45,233 nt of DNA from Saccharothrix longispora (GTDB lineage Bacteria; Actinomycetota; Actinomycetes; Mycobacteriales; Pseudonocardiaceae), in contig NZ_NSDM01000031.1 of assembly GCF_030852425.1 (NCBI RefSeq), forward strand, positions 1-45,233, written 5' to 3'. Below, one piece after another: positions 24,149 through 32,417 of the stretch; within the stretch, counting starts at the first letter, position 1, and each line of letters opens with the position of its first letter. Below the pieces are notes generated by a model. That model was not told where the DNA came from. It made no database searches and saw only the letters and a program-made list of their open reading frames with translations. The translations under genes were made by a program, and so were the position numbers.

Positions 24149-26056
24149 GTGTTCGAAGGGCGCACCCGGCTGCGCGGCCTGGTCAAGGAGCTGGTTGAGG
24201 CCGTTGGCGCGGGAGCCACGCCGGTGCTCGTTGTCGAGGGGTGCGGAGGCTCCGGCAAGACCGCGCTGCTCACCCAGACGGTGCTGGAGTGGCAGGACAC
24301 GACGCCCACGGTGCTCGTGCGACCGCGCGAGCTGCGGGTGGACGACGAAGACGGCGCGGCCGGCGCCGTGCGGCCGGTGCTCGCGGCGGTGTTGCTGGGA
24401 CTCAGCGCCGAGGTGCCCGGTTTTCCGCTGTCGTTCGAACGGGTGCTGCTCGCGCAGATCGCCATGCGCGTCGAGGTGGAAGGCCTCGACCAGGACGCGG
24501 CGCTCGATGAGCTCAACCGGCAGACCAACAACTACCGCGAGCGCAACCTGCGGGACCTCATCCGCGACCTCGCGGCCACAGCCGGGTCGCTGATCCAGTT
24601 GCCGCTCGACCCAGGGCCCATGGTGAACCGGATCGCCGACTACCTCGGCGGCATGCTGGAGAGCTCGCGACGGGCGTCCAACTTCCGCTGGAGCAGGGCG
24701 GCGCTGGAGTGGTTCGGGCACCAGGACCAGGGGCTCAGGCTCAACGCCGACCGGGCGCGGTTGCGGTTGAGCGCGCAGGCCCGCAGTCAGGACCCCGACG
24801 TGCGGCGCGACGTCGACGACCTGCTGGTGGCGGCGTTGCTCGCGGACCTGCGACACAGCCTCGCGCCGGTCACCACGCGCCTGCACAACGTGGTGATGCT
24901 GCTCGACGACGGTGACGTCGCTGTCGCCACGACGTTCGTGCGCGCGCTGCTGCGGGTGCGCAGAGCGGTCGCGGACCGGGGCCGTGGCGGTGATCCCGCG
25001 CCGCCCGACCCGTTGCTGGTGATGACGACGAGCGGCGGGCTGCTGGCCGAGGAGCTGGCCGACGACGAGCTGCCGGCCCCCGAGCTCGTCAGGGAGTCCG
25101 AAGTGGACATCTCGTTGGTGGCCGAGGCACGGGTGTGGGTGCGAATCCGGTCGGAAGACCTGACCGGCAAGGACGTCGTGCAGCTCGCCAAGGGCCACCT
25201 CTGGCCGAACGACCTCGCCGCGAGCACGGTTGGCAAGGTCGTGTACGGGTTGAGCCGCGGCCACCCCAAGTCCGTCGACGCGTTGCTGCGCAGGCTGCAC
25301 GACGAGCCGAGCCTCGCCCGCGACCCCGGCAAGCTGCTGCGGGGCGTGGAAAACTCGTTGCTCGAACCGTTCGTCCGAGAGTTCTCCGCAGGCGACCGGG
25401 CGAACAAGCACCACCTGCGGGCACTCGTCACGCTGTCGGCCGCGCTCACCAAGCTGGAGGCGCAGACCCTCGCGCCGCTGCTGCCGGACCCGGTCGAGCT
25501 CGACTCGCCGTTGTACTCCTCGTCGACGCTGTGGACGTCGGGAGACTCCGGGCAGCAACAACTCCCGCCGCTCGTCCGGTACCTCGGCATGCGGATGCTG
25601 TCGGCCAGGGCCGACGACGACGAGGCCTCGTGGGCCAAGGTGATCGGCAGGCTGCGCGACCACGCGGGTGACGAGGGGCCCAGACTGCGGTACACGTTGT
25701 TGCTCGGCGACCGCGCGGCGGTGGCGGAGGAACTGCTGGAGTCGTTGGAGGACATGGCCACCAGGGACTGGCTCGAGCTGTTCGACCTGGTGACATCCGA
25801 CGTGAACCCGCGCGAGACCTCGCCGGAGTCGATCGGCACCGCCCAGCGCGGCAGCGACCTCGCGCACACCTACCGGCTGCTCGGCGTCGTGCCCGCGTTC
25901 GACCACGACCCGTGCAGCACGGAACCGGACGTGCGGCAGGATCTCGCCGCCCAGGTGGCACAGGCGTTGCGCCAGCTGTCCAACCGCGCGCAGGACCCCG
26001 CGCTGCTGCTCAGACGGGCGCAGCGCTACGAACGGTTCGGGAGGAACTACCGGTGA
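24149..26056 (+). CDS. STAND-like P-loop NTPase
   Basis: This 635-residue protein begins almost directly with VFEGRTRLRGLVKELVEAV and a Walker A GCGGSGKT (31-38). Downstream, VVMLLDDGDVA is a likely Walker B, PDPLLVMTTSGG a sensor-like strand, and GLSRGHPKSVDALLRRL resembles the helix pattern after the nucleotide-binding domain of STAND proteins. The C-terminal third (HHLRALVTLSAALTKLEAQTLAPLL and beyond) is helical, possibly a winged helix plus repeats. There is no N-terminal effector and no transmembrane segment. GTG 24149 has GGAGGAGG 6 bp upstream. The stop overlaps the next gene by 4 bp (GTGA), so the two proteins are probably co-translated. Confidence 0.7.
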   Translation: MFEGRTRLRGLVKELVEAVGAGATPVLVVEGCGGSGKTALLTQTVLEWQDTTPTVLVRPRELRVDDEDGAAGAVRPVLAAVLLGLSAEVPGFPLSFERVLLAQIAMRVEVEGLDQDAALDELNRQTNNYRERNLRDLIRDLAATAGSLIQLPLDPGPMVNRIADYLGGMLESSRRASNFRWSRAALEWFGHQDQGLRLNADRARLRLSAQARSQDPDVRRDVDDLLVAALLADLRHSLAPVTTRLHNVVMLLDDGDVAVATTFVRALLRVRRAVADRGRGGDPAPPDPLLVMTTSGGLLAEELADDELPAPELVRESEVDISLVAEARVWVRIRSEDLTGKDVVQLAKGHLWPNDLAASTVGKVVYGLSRGHPKSVDALLRRLHDEPSLARDPGKLLRGVENSLLEPFVREFSAGDRANKHHLRALVTLSAALTKLEAQTLAPLLPDPVELDSPLYSSSTLWTSGDSGQQQLPPLVRYLGMRMLSARADDDEASWAKVIGRLRDHAGDEGPRLRYTLLLGDRAAVAEELLESLEDMATRDWLELFDLVTSDVNPRETSPESIGTAQRGSDLAHTYRLLGVVPAFDHDPCSTEPDVRQDLAAQVAQALRQLSNRAQDPALLLRRAQRYERFGRNYR

Positions 26057-27645
26057 GCCGCTACCACTTCGGGATCTGGCCGAAGGCCCGGCCGCTCCGG
26101 CACCCGGCGAAGTGGACGGACTGGCTGCGCCCGGTCGCCGTGCTGGCTGCGGTCGTGCTCGTCGCCGGCCTGGTCACCGGCGGCCCGTGGCTGTGGAAGC
26201 GCTTGTCCTGCAAGGACGGCTGGCCCAGCACGGACGTGTGGTCGGCCGGCGGTGAGTGCGTCGGGCTCAGCGTCGGTGGCTACGACTTCGGCCTGCCCGC
26301 GTTCACGAACGTGCTCAAGGTGATCGAGGGGCAGAACGCGTCGGCGGCCGACGTGTGCGACCCGAAGGGCACGCCGGTCACCGTCGGCGTGCTGCTGACC
26401 ATGACCGACCAGTACGCGGGTGCGCGGGCCGTGCACGAACTGGAGGGCATGGCGGCCGGGCAGGCGCGTGCGAACAGCACCGGCTGCCTGCACCCGCTGC
26501 GGCTGGTGGTCGGCAACATCGGCGCGTACGGGCCGGAGCAGGAGGCCGTGCAGGTCGCCAGGAGGCTCGCCGACCGCCCCGAGGTCGTGGCAGTGGCCGG
26601 GATCGGGCTGAGCAACCAGCGTTCCGCGGAGATCGCCGACCTGTTGGCGGCTGCGAAGATCCCGATGGTGTCGGACCTGATCACCGCGGAGGGTTTCGAC
26701 CAGAGCGGCTCCACCGCGCAGGAGACCGACTACAGCGGCTGCGAGCCCGACACCACCTACCAAAACGGCGTCGGCCGCGACCACTACTACCGGGTGGCCT
26801 ACCGCGGTTCCGAGCAGATCAGGGCGCTCGGCGCGGCACTGCCGGGGGCCCGGCTCGACTTCATCATGGTGCCGACCGGCGGCACCGACCCGTACACCTG
26901 CACGGCGTTGCCGTTGATGCACAAGCAGTTCGGCGGCAACATCACCGAGGTCAAGTTCGACCCGGACGAGGCCAGCACGGTCTCCCAGACGGCACAACGG
27001 GTCTGCAACGTCGCCAAGGACGTGACGGTCGGCTACATCGCCCGCGGCCGCGACCTCGCCATGTTCCTGCACAGCCTCGACCAGGAGTTCACCGAGGGCC
27101 ACTGCTCGGCGAGTTCGATCACGGTGGTGAGCACGTCGGACGGCCAGCGCGTGCGGGCGGCCGAGCTGGACCCGCGGCTGGAGGACCTGCGAGTGCGGGC
27201 GTTGTCCTCGCCGTCGTTCACGTCCGGCAAGCTGCGGCTGGTGTCCACCCTGGTCGGTGGCGCGGACAAGCAGGTGCTCGGCAACACGGGTTTCACCGAC
27301 TTCGAGCGACACTTCACCCGGATCGGCTTCGACGTGGCGCACACCGATGCGGGCTGGGCGGTCAACGGCTACGACGCCTTGGCCGTGATCGAGGAGGCCG
27401 TGAACAAGCTGCCGGTCACCAAGGAGGTGCAGCGCAGCCAGGTGAACACCCAGATCAGCTTCGTCTCCTCACCGGAGACGGCGGTGCTGGGCGCGGGCGG
27501 GCCGATCATGTTCGACAACGACGGCAACCGGGTCGGCCCACCTCCGCCGGTCGTGCGGGTGTGCCCGTTGCCGCCGCAGAACGGGACGGTGGGCCGAGTC
27601 CGCAGCGTGACGCTGCAACCGGCCGGATCGGCTCCGTCCTGCTGA
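26053..27645 (+). CDS. Membrane-anchored type I periplasmic-binding-like protein
   Basis: This 530-residue protein has a basic N-terminus (1-26), one transmembrane helix (28-48, PVAVLAAVVLVAGLVTGG) and a large extracytoplasmic part resembling Leu/Ile/Val-type binding proteins: PVTVGVLLTMTDQYAGARAVHELEGMAAGQ, VAVAGIGLSNQRSAEIADLLAAAKIPMVSD and DHYYRVAYRGSEQIRALG. It has no lipobox and no neighbouring ABC permease or ATPase, so transport is unlikely. Several Cys residues may form disulphides. Its GTG start overlaps the NTPase stop. The natural reading is an outside sensor coupled to an inside NTPase switch, which is inference. The C-terminal tail after PPPPVVRVCP is low complexity. Confidence 0.72.
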   Translation: MSRYHFGIWPKARPLRHPAKWTDWLRPVAVLAAVVLVAGLVTGGPWLWKRLSCKDGWPSTDVWSAGGECVGLSVGGYDFGLPAFTNVLKVIEGQNASAADVCDPKGTPVTVGVLLTMTDQYAGARAVHELEGMAAGQARANSTGCLHPLRLVVGNIGAYGPEQEAVQVARRLADRPEVVAVAGIGLSNQRSAEIADLLAAAKIPMVSDLITAEGFDQSGSTAQETDYSGCEPDTTYQNGVGRDHYYRVAYRGSEQIRALGAALPGARLDFIMVPTGGTDPYTCTALPLMHKQFGGNITEVKFDPDEASTVSQTAQRVCNVAKDVTVGYIARGRDLAMFLHSLDQEFTEGHCSASSITVVSTSDGQRVRAAELDPRLEDLRVRALSSPSFTSGKLRLVSTLVGGADKQVLGNTGFTDFERHFTRIGFDVAHTDAGWAVNGYDALAVIEEAVNKLPVTKEVQRSQVNTQISFVSSPETAVLGAGGPIMFDNDGNRVGPPPPVVRVCPLPPQNGTVGRVRSVTLQPAGSAPSC

Positions 27646-27704
27646 GCGGCGTCTGCAAGTACTACCGACTCGGCTCGCAGCCTGCCCCGGAGATCCGCTG
27701 GCGC

Positions 27705-27735
27705 TGTGCTTGTCGAAATGCCGTCCATGCAGGTC
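27705..27735 (-). mobile_element. Solo IS-A-type left end
   Basis: TGTGCTTGTCGAAATGCC followed by GTCCATGCAGGT matches the IS-A-type end at 20212 and the inverse of IS-A right ends. It stands alone between the binding-protein gene and the antitoxin-like gene with no transposase. Confidence 0.5.
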
Positions 27736-27905
27736 AGATGCTTGTCATGCAGTTCGGCCTCTCGGTGTGGAGGCGGCATCCCGCAGTCGTGCCCGACGGC
27801 GATCGACGTCGCGCTTCAGTCGAGTGTGCGGCCTGGAGGACGATTGCTGTGCACAGCGGTCCGGCTGACTCTGCGTCTGGACCGGTTGCGGTCTACCTTG
27901 CAGGT

Positions 27906-28049
27906 GTGGCGGCGGATCGCACTGCCGACCCGCGAAACCAGGAGGCGGCCCGTCGGCTGGTGGACGCCACCATCGAGGTCCGTCGTGCGGGTGCCTCCCG
28001 ACCGGGCAGTGTGTCGTGGGACGATCTGCGGGCGGAGTCGGGTCTGTAG
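27906..28049 (+). CDS. Short antitoxin-like protein
   Basis: GTG 27906 encodes 47 residues: VAADRTADPRNQEAARRL then VDATIEVRRAG and SRPGSVSWDDLRAESGL. Small basic-helical proteins ending in a W-D-x-L-R-x-E pattern commonly precede toxin genes in actinomycetes. The next gene (28084) looks like the start of a RelE-type toxin, which supports the reading. No DNA-binding motif is evident. The ribosome binding site is weak. Confidence 0.45.
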   Translation: MAADRTADPRNQEAARRLVDATIEVRRAGASRPGSVSWDDLRAESGL

Positions 28050-28083
28050 TCGCCGGTGGTCCGGGCGGCGGTCGACGACGGTC

Positions 28084-28284
28084 ATGGCGCGCACCCTCGA
28101 CATCGATCCTGGTGCGCAGGAGCTGATCCGCGCGCTTCCGCCCGAGGCGCTCGTCGCGCTCGGCGAGGCGTTCGAAGTCCTGACCCCGGTGCCCGAGCGG
28201 GACAGCCCGCTCAACCGGACAATCCGGATGGCGGACTGTCCACCCAGGACCTGTGAGGTGTCAATAGTCGACAACACGGTCTGA
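28084..28284 (+). pseudogene. RelE-like toxin, cut by IS-B
   Basis: About 56 native residues remain: MARTLDIDPGAQELIRALPPEALVALGEAFEVL and VPERDSPLNR. They align by pattern with the intact RelE-like protein at 43159-43422 (VWDQIHALPAEADEPLSEAMTLL, then EPYHRANP). At 28252 an IS-B left end begins, and its bases encode the last residues CEVSIVDNTV and the stop. The beta-sheet with the catalytic residues of RelE proteins is therefore missing, and the toxin should be inactive. Confidence 0.55.
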
Positions 28285-28410
28285 CCTGTGCTTACGTGGC
28301 TGTGGGTTGTGCTCGTCGATCAGGCCGCCGAGGATGGTTCGGCGGCGTATCGACGTGTGGACCGGCGGTCTGCGAAGGCTCGTGCTCGGCGTATCGGTCA
28401 TGAGTATCTT
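28252..28410 (-). mobile_element. IS-B left-end relic
   Basis: It begins TGTGAGGTGTCA and continues with GGTCTGACCTGTGCTTA and a C-terminal transposase stretch (LGGLIDEHN-like on the minus strand). It parallels 37982 and 42925 base for base over about 100 bp. The rest of the element is absent. Confidence 0.6.
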
Positions 28411-28493
28411 TCAGACGCCTTCACCGCGGTGGCTTCCGGGCCGGTGATCGACGACCGGGGACGCTCGTGGCGGTTCGGCGTTAGGGTGGGGTA

Positions 28494-28838
28494 ATGGCCT
28501 CTCCTGCTGCGTCGATGCCCTCCGGTGGCGATCCGGTGGCGCCTGCGGCTGATCCGGTGGCGATCCGGGCTGCTTTGACGCCGATGCTGGTGGCGGAGTT
28601 CGACCGTGAGTGGGAGCTGGTGTTGGAGCGGGCCAAGGTGTCGAAGGACTTGGCCGGGATACGGGATCTGTTGGGCAAGTGGCGGCACATCGCCTACGGC
28701 GAGCTGCGCGACCCAGGCTCGTACTACCGGATGTTGGCCAAGGCCGAGCAGGTCCAGCGCTTGGGTGCCAACCCGGACGCGGTGTCGTTGGAGGAGATGA
28801 AGGCGCTGCTGCGCCGGCGTCAGGGGCGGACCGGGTAG
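28494..28838 (+). CDS. DUF6247 family protein
   Basis: This 114-residue protein has a Pro/Ala-rich N-terminus, then the DUF6247 pattern DPVAIRAALTPMLVAEFDREWELVLERAK, LAGIRDLLGKWRHIAYGELRDPGSYYRMLAKAE. ATG 28494 follows GGGTGGGG. DUF6247 genes often sit next to RelE/ParE-type toxin genes and are thought to act as antitoxins. Here the nearest toxin-like gene, 28084, is broken and is separated by an IS-B relic. A related DUF6247 gene with an intact toxin is at 43423-43743. Confidence 0.7.
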   Translation: MASPAASMPSGGDPVAPAADPVAIRAALTPMLVAEFDREWELVLERAKVSKDLAGIRDLLGKWRHIAYGELRDPGSYYRMLAKAEQVQRLGANPDAVSLEEMKALLRRRQGRTG

Positions 28839-28911
28839 CCGGGTGTATCGCGTCGTACCCACGGGCGGCGGTTGTCGCATCGGACGGCAGTTCCGTGGAC
28901 TCCGGCGAACA

Positions 28912-29200
28912 CGCGGGAGCGGGCAGTGGGAGCAGAGTGGGAGCCATCGGACGCGTTCAACAGCGCAGAGCCGCATCCAAGGGCGCCCGACAGTCGTGTA
29001 TTTGCTGTGGAGATTTTGTTTCCGCTGGTTGAGGCCTTATTCTGGCTTCATTCACACCGAAGAGGTCACTGGTTCGATCCCAGTATCGCCCACAGCGTGT
29101 TTGTGCAGGTCACCGACCCGCAGGCGGATCATCGTCTGCGGGTCGGTGATCGTTCCGGGGAGCAGTTTGGGAGCAGACCTCCTTCAGAATTCGCCGCATT
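28912..29200. other. Attachment site 1 (tRNA-Val 3' part with arm repeats)
   Basis: A segment of about 280 bp is similar to 43925-44210. The core at 29046-29094 equals the 3' half of a tRNA-Val(CAC) gene: anticodon arm CTTCATTCACACCGAAG, variable loop AGGTC, T arm ACTGG-TTCGATC-CCAGT and acceptor strand ATCGCCC. The 5' half of the tRNA is absent. GGGAGC is repeated on both sides of the core (for example 28915, 28928, 28938 and near 29160-29175), resembling arm-type integrase sites. No integrase gene adjoins this copy; the DNA up to 29489 holds no recognisable gene. Confidence 0.65.
29110..29149 (+). other. Long hairpin beside attachment site 1
   Basis: TCACCGACCCGCAG and CTGCGGGTCGGTGA form a perfect 14-bp stem with a 12-base loop, 16 bp after the tRNA-derived core. 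The equivalent hairpin at 44138-44176 differs by paired changes that keep the stem. It may be a terminator or a recombination-site structure. Confidence 0.6.
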
Positions 29201-29489
29201 TGTGGTCGGATTGGCCTGTCTTCGGTGATAAAACTGCAGGTCGCGTCCCTGCGGCCTTGATCGAAATCTTGGGTGTCGGGGTGAACACTTCGTACGGCAC
29301 CGAAGAGGTCTCGGGTCCGGTTGATTGCCGTTCGGGTCAGTTGAAGGCTGGTGCGATGTCTCGCTGGGACGGGTCGGGTGTTCGCCGCGTGCTGATCCGC
29401 TCGTTCTGGCCTGGCGCTGGTGCTGTCGCGGGATGGTGTCCTGCGGTGTCACCGGTCGTTGCTCATGCGGCACCCGGAGGAGTCGGCGC

Positions 29490-30739
29490 TGTGCGTGCCA
29501 AAGATGCCATCCGTGCTGGTCAGGCGGCGGGGTGGTACTCGTTGAGGATGCCGCCCAGTCGTTGCCGTTGGCGGATGTCGAGTCGGGTGAGGGCCGCTTG
29601 GTCGGTGACGGCTGGTGGCGGTGTGCGCAGTGGGCGGGCGTTGGCGATGCCTTGGTGGGGCCGGTGGGTGTTGTAGTACTTCTCGTACTCGCGCAGGGCG
29701 TGGAGTAGGTGCGGTCGGTTCCAGATGAGGGTGCGGTCGAGCAGTTCGCGTCGGCAGCTGCGGATCCAACGCTCCATAATCGCGTTCATGCGCGGTATCC
29801 GGACTCCGCTGAGAACGACCTCGATGCCTGAATCGGCGAGGACGGCGTCGAACAGGGCGGGAAACTTCCCGTCACGGTCTCGGATCAGGAATCGTGCGGT
29901 GCTGCCTGTGTCTTCGAGGTCCATGACGAGGTTCCTGGCGGTTTGAGTGACCCAGGACGTGGTCGGGTGTGCGGTGGGGCCCAGGACTCTGATTCGGCGG
30001 CTGGTGTGCTCGATGACCGCGAGTATGTACAGGCGGGTGCCGGTCAACGTATGGGTCTCGAAGAAGTCGCAGGCCAGTAGAGCGTCGGCCTGTGAGCGAA
30101 GGAAGGTCGACCAGGTCGTCGTGGTGCGCTGGGGCACAGGGGCGATTCCGGCGTACTGGAGGATCTGCCAGACGGTGGAGGCTGCGGCCTTGATGCCGAG
30201 CACGAGGAGTTCTCCGTGGATGCGGCGGTAGCCCCAGGTCGGATTCTCTCGTGCCAGGCGCAGCACCAGGAGTCGGATCGAGCGGATGGTCCGTGGTCGA
30301 CCGGGCCGCTTGGGACGGGAGCTTGCTGCGTGGCGGTGGGCGAGAAGGTCTCGGTGCCACCGCAGCACCGTCTCCGGGCGCACCAGCAGCCGGAGTCGAC
30401 GAAGTGCTTGCATCGGGAGTCGGTGCAGCAGTGCCGCGAGGAATGCCCGGTCAGCGGTGGAGAACCGTGGGCGGGCGTCTCCGAGTTGGCGTTCCAGGAC
30501 CGTGGTCTGGTGGCGCAGCACCAGGATCTCCACGTCCTTGTCCCCGTCGCTCAGGGGCAGCAGACGCAGCAACGCGAACGCGTTTGTCACACCGAGGTAG
30601 GCCAGTCGGAGCCGCACAGTCGGTCATCATGCCGCGTCAGCCCAGGACGCTGCGGACCTGCAGTCGCACTCACGAGCACCTCCGCCCTTCACGCTACGCA
30701 CGGCTTCAACCTGCATGGATGGAGTTATCGGCAGGCACA
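29490..30739 (-). mobile_element. IS-A, complete copy 2 (1250 bp)
   Basis: It begins TGTGCGTGCC at 29490 and ends GCAGGCACA at 30739, with the same inverted cores as copy 1. It cuts an IS5-like element on its right. No target duplication is visible, since the left flank is unrelated to the right. Confidence 0.85.
29520..30617 (-). CDS. IS-A transposase, copy 2
   Basis: This 365-residue protein is closely similar to 3819-4916. The core residues are present: Asp in ACDFFETHTLTGTRLY, Asp in LIRDRDGKFPALFD and Glu in RMNAIMERWIRSCRREL. The C-terminus LGGILNEYHPAA is identical to copy 1. Most differences lie in the N-terminal half (for example PLSDGDKDVEILVLRHQTTVLERQL). The frame is open throughout, so this copy also appears functional. 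Confidence 0.88.
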   Translation of the reverse strand: MRLRLAYLGVTNAFALLRLLPLSDGDKDVEILVLRHQTTVLERQLGDARPRFSTADRAFLAALLHRLPMQALRRLRLLVRPETVLRWHRDLLAHRHAASSRPKRPGRPRTIRSIRLLVLRLARENPTWGYRRIHGELLVLGIKAAASTVWQILQYAGIAPVPQRTTTTWSTFLRSQADALLACDFFETHTLTGTRLYILAVIEHTSRRIRVLGPTAHPTTSWVTQTARNLVMDLEDTGSTARFLIRDRDGKFPALFDAVLADSGIEVVLSGVRIPRMNAIMERWIRSCRRELLDRTLIWNRPHLLHALREYEKYYNTHRPHQGIANARPLRTPPPAVTDQAALTRLDIRQRQRLGGILNEYHPAA

Positions 30740-31052
30740 AGGTCGGGTGCCGGTCGGAGAGGACGTCGATGCCCTCGTGCAGGTAGCGGTAGCCGGTGGC
30801 CTGGGAGACTCCGGCGTCGTGGGCCAGGCGGTGGACCCGGCCGCAGTCGCAGGACCAGCACGGCCTGGCGGAACGGTCCCAAGGCGCGACTGCCGGACGG
30901 AGCGCTGATCGCCCGACGGTGGGCGGCGAGCAGGCGGGCCAGGAACTCGACCAGGTGGCGAGGGACGTCGAGCGTGGCAGAATGGGTGACCATCGTGAGC
31001 CTCTGGTTGACAGAACGTGATCTCGGCAGATCTATTCCTACCAGGGGCTCAC
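30740..31052 (-). pseudogene. Second IS5-type transposase, N-terminal remnant
   Basis: The minus strand from 30993 reads MVTHSATLDVPRHLVEFLARLLAAHRRAI. After a frameshift near 30850 it reads RLAHDAGVSQATGYRYLHEGIDVL, the N-terminal HTH region of IS5-family transposases that differ from those at 1162 and 36424. IS-A truncates it at 30739. The right terminus is probably ACCAGGGGCTCAC at 31040-31052; a matching inverse GTGAGCCTCTGGT lies at 30995-31007. Confidence 0.65.
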
Positions 31053-31148
31053 GTCCTTCCGCAGGTCAGAGCCCGGCCACTACTGGATCTCGACCAGCCT
31101 TCCGCTCATTTCGTTGAGAAACCTCAGTGTCTATGGTTTCCTGGACCG

Positions 31149-32360
31149 GTGAGTCGGAATATGTTCCGGGCGGACGTGACCTACGACAACGTCTTTCTCT
31201 TGTTTCTCGACGCGTCCGGGTACTCCAGCATTGTCGGCCGCAATCCGCGTGATCGAGCGGCGTACGCCTTCGACCTGCTGCGTACACGGGTTACGGCCAG
31301 GGTGCTCGGCGTGGCCGAGCGGCACGGCTGCGCGCGGGCGGAGCTGTGGAGTTGGCGCGGGGACGGGGGTTTCCTGATTGTCCACGACGATGATGAGAGC
31401 GTCGCGCGGGACGTGGTGTTGGAGGCCGCCAGGACAATCCTGATGGAGGACTTGCCGCGGTTGCGGGAGGAGCTCGACAAGGCCGAGTTCCGGGGTGGCC
31501 TGCACGTGCGCATCGCTGTGCACAAGGGGCCGATTCGCGTGCCGGTCGAGAGGGAGAACGGCTCGATCCACTCACCGGATGTCAACTTCGGGGCGCACTT
31601 GGAGGAGGTGGCTCCTGCGGATCGCCTGGTGGTCTCCGGTGGGGTCTACCGGGTCTCCGGGCCGTTTGCCGAACTGTTCGAGCGGGTCGGTGATTTCGAG
31701 GGGCACGAGGTCTACCTGATGAGGTCCGCCGACGACGCTGAGGATGGCAGGAGGGTGTGGCTGCGCACGGCGGGTCTGGCGGGGGCGGTGGGGGTGCACG
31801 CCTATCCGCAGCGACCCAGTCAGCGGGACAAGGCCCGGCTGGTGGAGACCGCAGCGGGGGAGGTGGTCGACCTCGGCACGGCGCTCAACACCTGTGCCAG
31901 TTTGCTGGTCACCACCGAACGCCCTGCTGTCTACCGGGACGCCGTGCTGGGGTTTTTGCGGCGAGGCGGCACCTACCGTTGTGTGCTGCTCGATCCTTCG
32001 AGCGAGGTGGTGGCCTTGCTTACCACTCTCCGGGGGGAGGACCTGGCGGCGAAGATCGACGGTTCCCTGGCGAAGTTCGCCCGGTTCAAGGAGCGGCACG
32101 GTCCGTCGGCGGATCGGTTGGAGGTGTATCGAACCGTCGCGTTTACGGGCATGGCCGCGTTGTGCTCCGATCCGGGCACGTCGCGCGGGCTGATCCTGTA
32201 CTCGCCCTATCTGTTGGGGGCCCACCCGACCGGCTTCACCGTCGACCGCGCCGACATGCCGCACTATCTGGCTGGCCCCGAAGCGGGACGGTTGCACCAG
32301 ACGCTGTCCGACGTCGTCGCCCACGTGACCGCTCCGGAGCGACTGGAGCGCGTCCTGTAG
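31149..32360 (+). CDS. Class III nucleotide cyclase fused to PLD-like/DUF5919 domain
   Basis: This protein is about 403 residues. Residues 10-195 form a class III cyclase domain: VFLLFLDASGYS (metal Asp21), WSWRGDGGF (metal Asp72), VRIAVHKGPI, then SPDVNFGAHLEEVAPADRLVVSG and FEGHEVYLM. Both metal ligands are kept, so catalysis is plausible; the base specificity cannot be told. Residues about 235-400 (ALNTCASLLVTTERPAVYRDAVLGFLRRGG, YRCVLLDPSSEVV, LILYSPYLLG) resemble DUF5919/PLD-like sensor domains. Start candidates are GTG 31149 and ATG 31161. It converges on the nucleosidase operon with a 57-bp gap. Pycsar cyclases are one relevant comparison, but no Pycsar effector is evident. Confidence 0.68.
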   Translation: MSRNMFRADVTYDNVFLLFLDASGYSSIVGRNPRDRAAYAFDLLRTRVTARVLGVAERHGCARAELWSWRGDGGFLIVHDDDESVARDVVLEAARTILMEDLPRLREELDKAEFRGGLHVRIAVHKGPIRVPVERENGSIHSPDVNFGAHLEEVAPADRLVVSGGVYRVSGPFAELFERVGDFEGHEVYLMRSADDAEDGRRVWLRTAGLAGAVGVHAYPQRPSQRDKARLVETAAGEVVDLGTALNTCASLLVTTERPAVYRDAVLGFLRRGGTYRCVLLDPSSEVVALLTTLRGEDLAAKIDGSLAKFARFKERHGPSADRLEVYRTVAFTGMAALCSDPGTSRGLILYSPYLLGAHPTGFTVDRADMPHYLAGPEAGRLHQTLSDVVAHVTAPERLERVL

Positions 32361-32417
32361 GGCATGCCGTACCGCCAGCGGGCGCGGCGCATGAGGTGCC
32401 CCGTCCTTACCGCCCGA

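Noticed and set aside
24050..25906. Minus-strand frame of 618 codons opposite the NTPase gene
   Set aside because: It is the antisense shadow of a high-GC gene; the plus-strand gene has a ribosome binding site, a Walker motif and an overlapped partner.
26053..27645. Annotating the binding-like protein as an amino-acid ABC transporter component
   Set aside because: No lipobox, and no permease or ABC ATPase gene in the neighbourhood; it is membrane-anchored and fused in an operon with a STAND-like NTPase.
29046..29094. Functional tRNA-Val gene at the attachment sites
   Set aside because: Only the anticodon arm, T arm and 3' acceptor strand are present at both copies; the 5' half is missing.
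31149..32360. Calling the cyclase a Pycsar system
   Set aside because: The cyclase fold fits, but no PycTM or PycTIR effector is adjacent, the C-terminal PLD-like part is atypical, and base specificity cannot be read from sequence.
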